Assembly (NCBI GenBank): GCA_030040825.1
Contig: JASHSY010000098.1
Location: 1-6,531 of the forward strand
Reading direction: 5' to 3'
Source of the DNA: Xanthobacteraceae bacterium
Lineage (GTDB): Bacteria > Pseudomonadota > Alphaproteobacteria > Rhizobiales > Xanthobacteraceae
Length of the DNA: 6,531 bases
Both the position numbers and the translations under genes were made by a program. A model generated the notes under the pieces. The model was not told the origin of the DNA. It saw nothing but the letters and a program-made list of their open reading frames with translations, and made no database searches. Shown piece by piece: positions 5,624 through 6,531 of this stretch (positions within the stretch are counted from its first letter, which is position 1; each line of letters starts with the position of its first letter).

Positions 5624-5845
5624 ATGTGGGCAGAGCTTCGAACTGGCATGAAGGTGCGGCTTGTGATGGAACATGCCGAAGACATGATCGTCCGCAATTT
5701 GATCCAGGCGCTCAATCGTCTGCACGATGATTTGGATCGCGTCGAACTTTGGACCGCAGCGCTCAGCAATTTTCAGAAGCCGGTACCCGAATACGAGGCA
5801 GACAACGGGTATCTTTTGCCGACCCGCGAACCGCCCACCTCTTAG
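5624..5845 (+). CDS. Small hypothetical protein between recF and gyrB
   Basis: I do not recognise this 73-residue product. It is acidic and largely helical by eye: about residues 11-47 (from VRLVMEHAED to VELWTAAL) alternate hydrophobic and charged residues like an amphipathic helix, then a Pro- and Tyr-containing tail ends in LLPTREPPTS. There is no signal peptide, membrane segment or known domain. Third codon positions are mostly G or C, as expected for a gene here. The frame is also open upstream of the ATG back to a TGA at 5579, and reads sensibly (RAFTSDE just before the Met), so the true start may lie further left or the gene may be interrupted. An ATG at 5648 (MKVRLV) is another option. 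Ribosome binding signals are weak. It could be a real small gene, a remnant or chance. Confidence 0.5.
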   Translation: MWAELRTGMKVRLVMEHAEDMIVRNLIQALNRLHDDLDRVELWTAALSNFQKPVPEYEADNGYLLPTREPPTS

Positions 5846-5898
5846 CTTTAAGACAGCGCTTCCGCACGCCGATTGCACGCTCCGATCCGAGCCGGAAT

Positions 5899-5917
5899 GG
5901 CGCCGCTTTTCGGCGTC
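5899..5917 (+). terminator. Hairpin after the small ORF, weak terminator candidate
   Basis: CGCCG (5901-5905) and CGGCG (5911-5915) pair perfectly around CTTTT. The stem extends by a G-T wobble and a G-C pair to 5899 and 5917. No T-run follows directly; the nearest is TTTT at 5940-5943. It lies between the small ORF and the gyrB promoter region and could end upstream transcription inefficiently. Confidence 0.25.
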
Positions 5918-5926
5918 GCCGAATCA

Positions 5927-5961
5927 TTGAAAAATGGCGTTTTGACAATATGTTATTGACA
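5927..5961 (+). promoter_or_regulatory. AT-rich promoter region of gyrB
   Basis: Two perfect -35 consensus boxes, TTGACA at 5942-5947 and 5956-5961, are parts of the direct repeat TTGACAAT with a 14-base step. Neither has a good -10 box at 16-18 bases. A third pair, TTGAAA (5927-5932) with TATGTT (5949-5954) at 16 bases, is also possible. The block stands out as AT-rich in GC-rich surroundings and lies about 90-125 bases before gyrB, so a separate gyrB promoter is likely even though the exact elements are unclear. In many bacteria gyrase genes respond to supercoiling through their promoters; nothing here proves that. Confidence 0.45.
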
Positions 5962-6038
5962 ATCACTTTGCCCTGTACGCGACATGGTTTTGGTGTACAA
6001 GAGCCGAAGCGATTCATCGTCGATTTCAGCAAGCGATT

Positions 6039-6051
6039 CGAAAGCTTTTCG
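6039..6051 (+). other. Small hairpin at the gyrB ribosome-binding position
   Basis: CGAAA (6039-6043) and TTTCG (6047-6051) pair around GCT, ending one base before the gyrB ATG at 6053. It includes the only Shine-Dalgarno-like bases (GAAAG). A stem this short is weak in RNA, so its effect on initiation, if any, would be mild. Confidence 0.3.
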
Positions 6052-6052
6052 C

Positions 6053-6531
6053 ATGGCCGAAGCCGCCCGCAAGACACCTCCTGTGACACCGTCCGATTAC
6101 GACGCGGAATCGATCAAGGTGCTCAAAGGGCTCGATGCCGTGCGCAAGCGGCCGGGCATGTATATCGGCGACACCGACGACGGCTCGGGCCTTCACCACA
6201 TGGTTTACGAGGTGGTCGATAACGCGATCGACGAGGCGCTTGCCGGTTTCGCCAAGGAGGTCAGCGTCACACTCAATCCGGACGGCTCGTGCACGGTGCG
6301 CGACGACGGCCGCGGCATCCCGACCGACATCCATAAGGGCGAAGGCGTATCGGCAGCCGAAGTCATCATGACGCAGCTGCATGCTGGCGGGAAATTCGAC
6401 CAGAATGCCTATAAGGTTTCCGGCGGTCTGCACGGTGTCGGCGTGTCCGTGGTCAACGCGCTGTCGAGTTCGCTCAAGCTCACGATCTGGCGCGACGGCA
6501 AAGAGCATTTCATGGAATTCCGCGACGGCGA
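6053..6531 (+). CDS. gyrB: DNA gyrase subunit B, N-terminal part (cut by window edge)
   Basis: The first 159 codons of GyrB are present and open at the right edge; the full protein is usually about 800 residues. GyrB is the ATPase subunit of gyrase, which with GyrA introduces negative supercoils. The GHKL ATPase motifs are clear: KGLDAVRKRPGMYIGD (25-40), EVVDNAIDEAL (53-63) with the expected catalytic Glu53 and Mg-binding Asn57, DDGRGIP (84-90) and the ATP-lid GGLHGVGVSVVNALS (124-138). LHAGGKFD (109-116) is also typical. The ATG at 6053 gives a normal short lead before the conserved core. An in-frame ATG at 5984 would add 23 Ser-rich residues and is less likely. A weak GAAAG (6040-6044) may serve as ribosome binding site. 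Confidence 0.97.
   Translation, partial: MAEAARKTPPVTPSDYDAESIKVLKGLDAVRKRPGMYIGDTDDGSGLHHMVYEVVDNAIDEALAGFAKEVSVTLNPDGSCTVRDDGRGIPTDIHKGEGVSAAEVIMTQLHAGGKFDQNAYKVSGGLHGVGVSVVNALSSSLKLTIWRDGKEHFMEFRDG

Noticed and set aside
5749..6222. 157-codon + strand ORF overlapping the gyrB start
   Set aside because: It is out of frame with GyrB, whose ATPase motifs are unmistakable, and it also overlaps the small ORF and the gyrB promoter region.

Overview
The window is a chromosomal housekeeping locus with all genes on the + strand: rpsT (ribosomal protein S20), dnaA (replication initiator), dnaN (beta sliding clamp), recF (recombination mediator) and the 5' part of gyrB (DNA gyrase B), which runs off the right edge. 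High GC, the rpsT-dnaA-dnaN-recF-gyrB order and the DnaA, RecF and GyrB sequences point to an alphaproteobacterium, most likely order Hyphomicrobiales (a Bradyrhizobium/Pseudolabrys/Rhodoplanes-like lineage). That placement is inference from gene order and sequence style; no search was run.

Layout. Positions 1-271 hold no gene I can support. A strong sigma70-type promoter (272-300) drives rpsT (331-600), which ends in a compound hairpin plus T-run. A gene-free stretch of about 1 kb (601-1627) separates rpsT from dnaA. Part of it is AT-richer than the genes. It carries an exact 14-bp direct repeat, a cluster of GANTC (CcrM-type) sites, a terminator-like hairpin inside a small Shine-Dalgarno-led ORF, and a perfect 8+1+8 bp palindrome with GAGTC at its centre, 46 bases before the dnaA start. 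I saw no consensus DnaA box there, so an origin is possible but not shown. dnaA (1628-3055), dnaN (3190-4308) and recF (4378-5517) follow with gaps of 134 and 69 bases, both containing hairpins without T-runs. The 535-base recF-gyrB gap holds a plausible 73-codon unknown ORF and an AT-rich promoter-like block with two TTGACAAT copies before gyrB (6053 to edge).

How the genes work together. DnaA opens the origin, DnaN tethers the polymerase and takes part in feedback on DnaA, RecF acts at stalled or gapped forks, and GyrB with GyrA (not in the window) removes positive supercoils. S20 is a small-subunit protein with its own promoter and terminator. I found no mobile element, CRISPR array, RNA gene or clearly new system. 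The points of interest are regulatory DNA around dnaA, rpsT, recF and gyrB, and the small unknown ORF between recF and gyrB.
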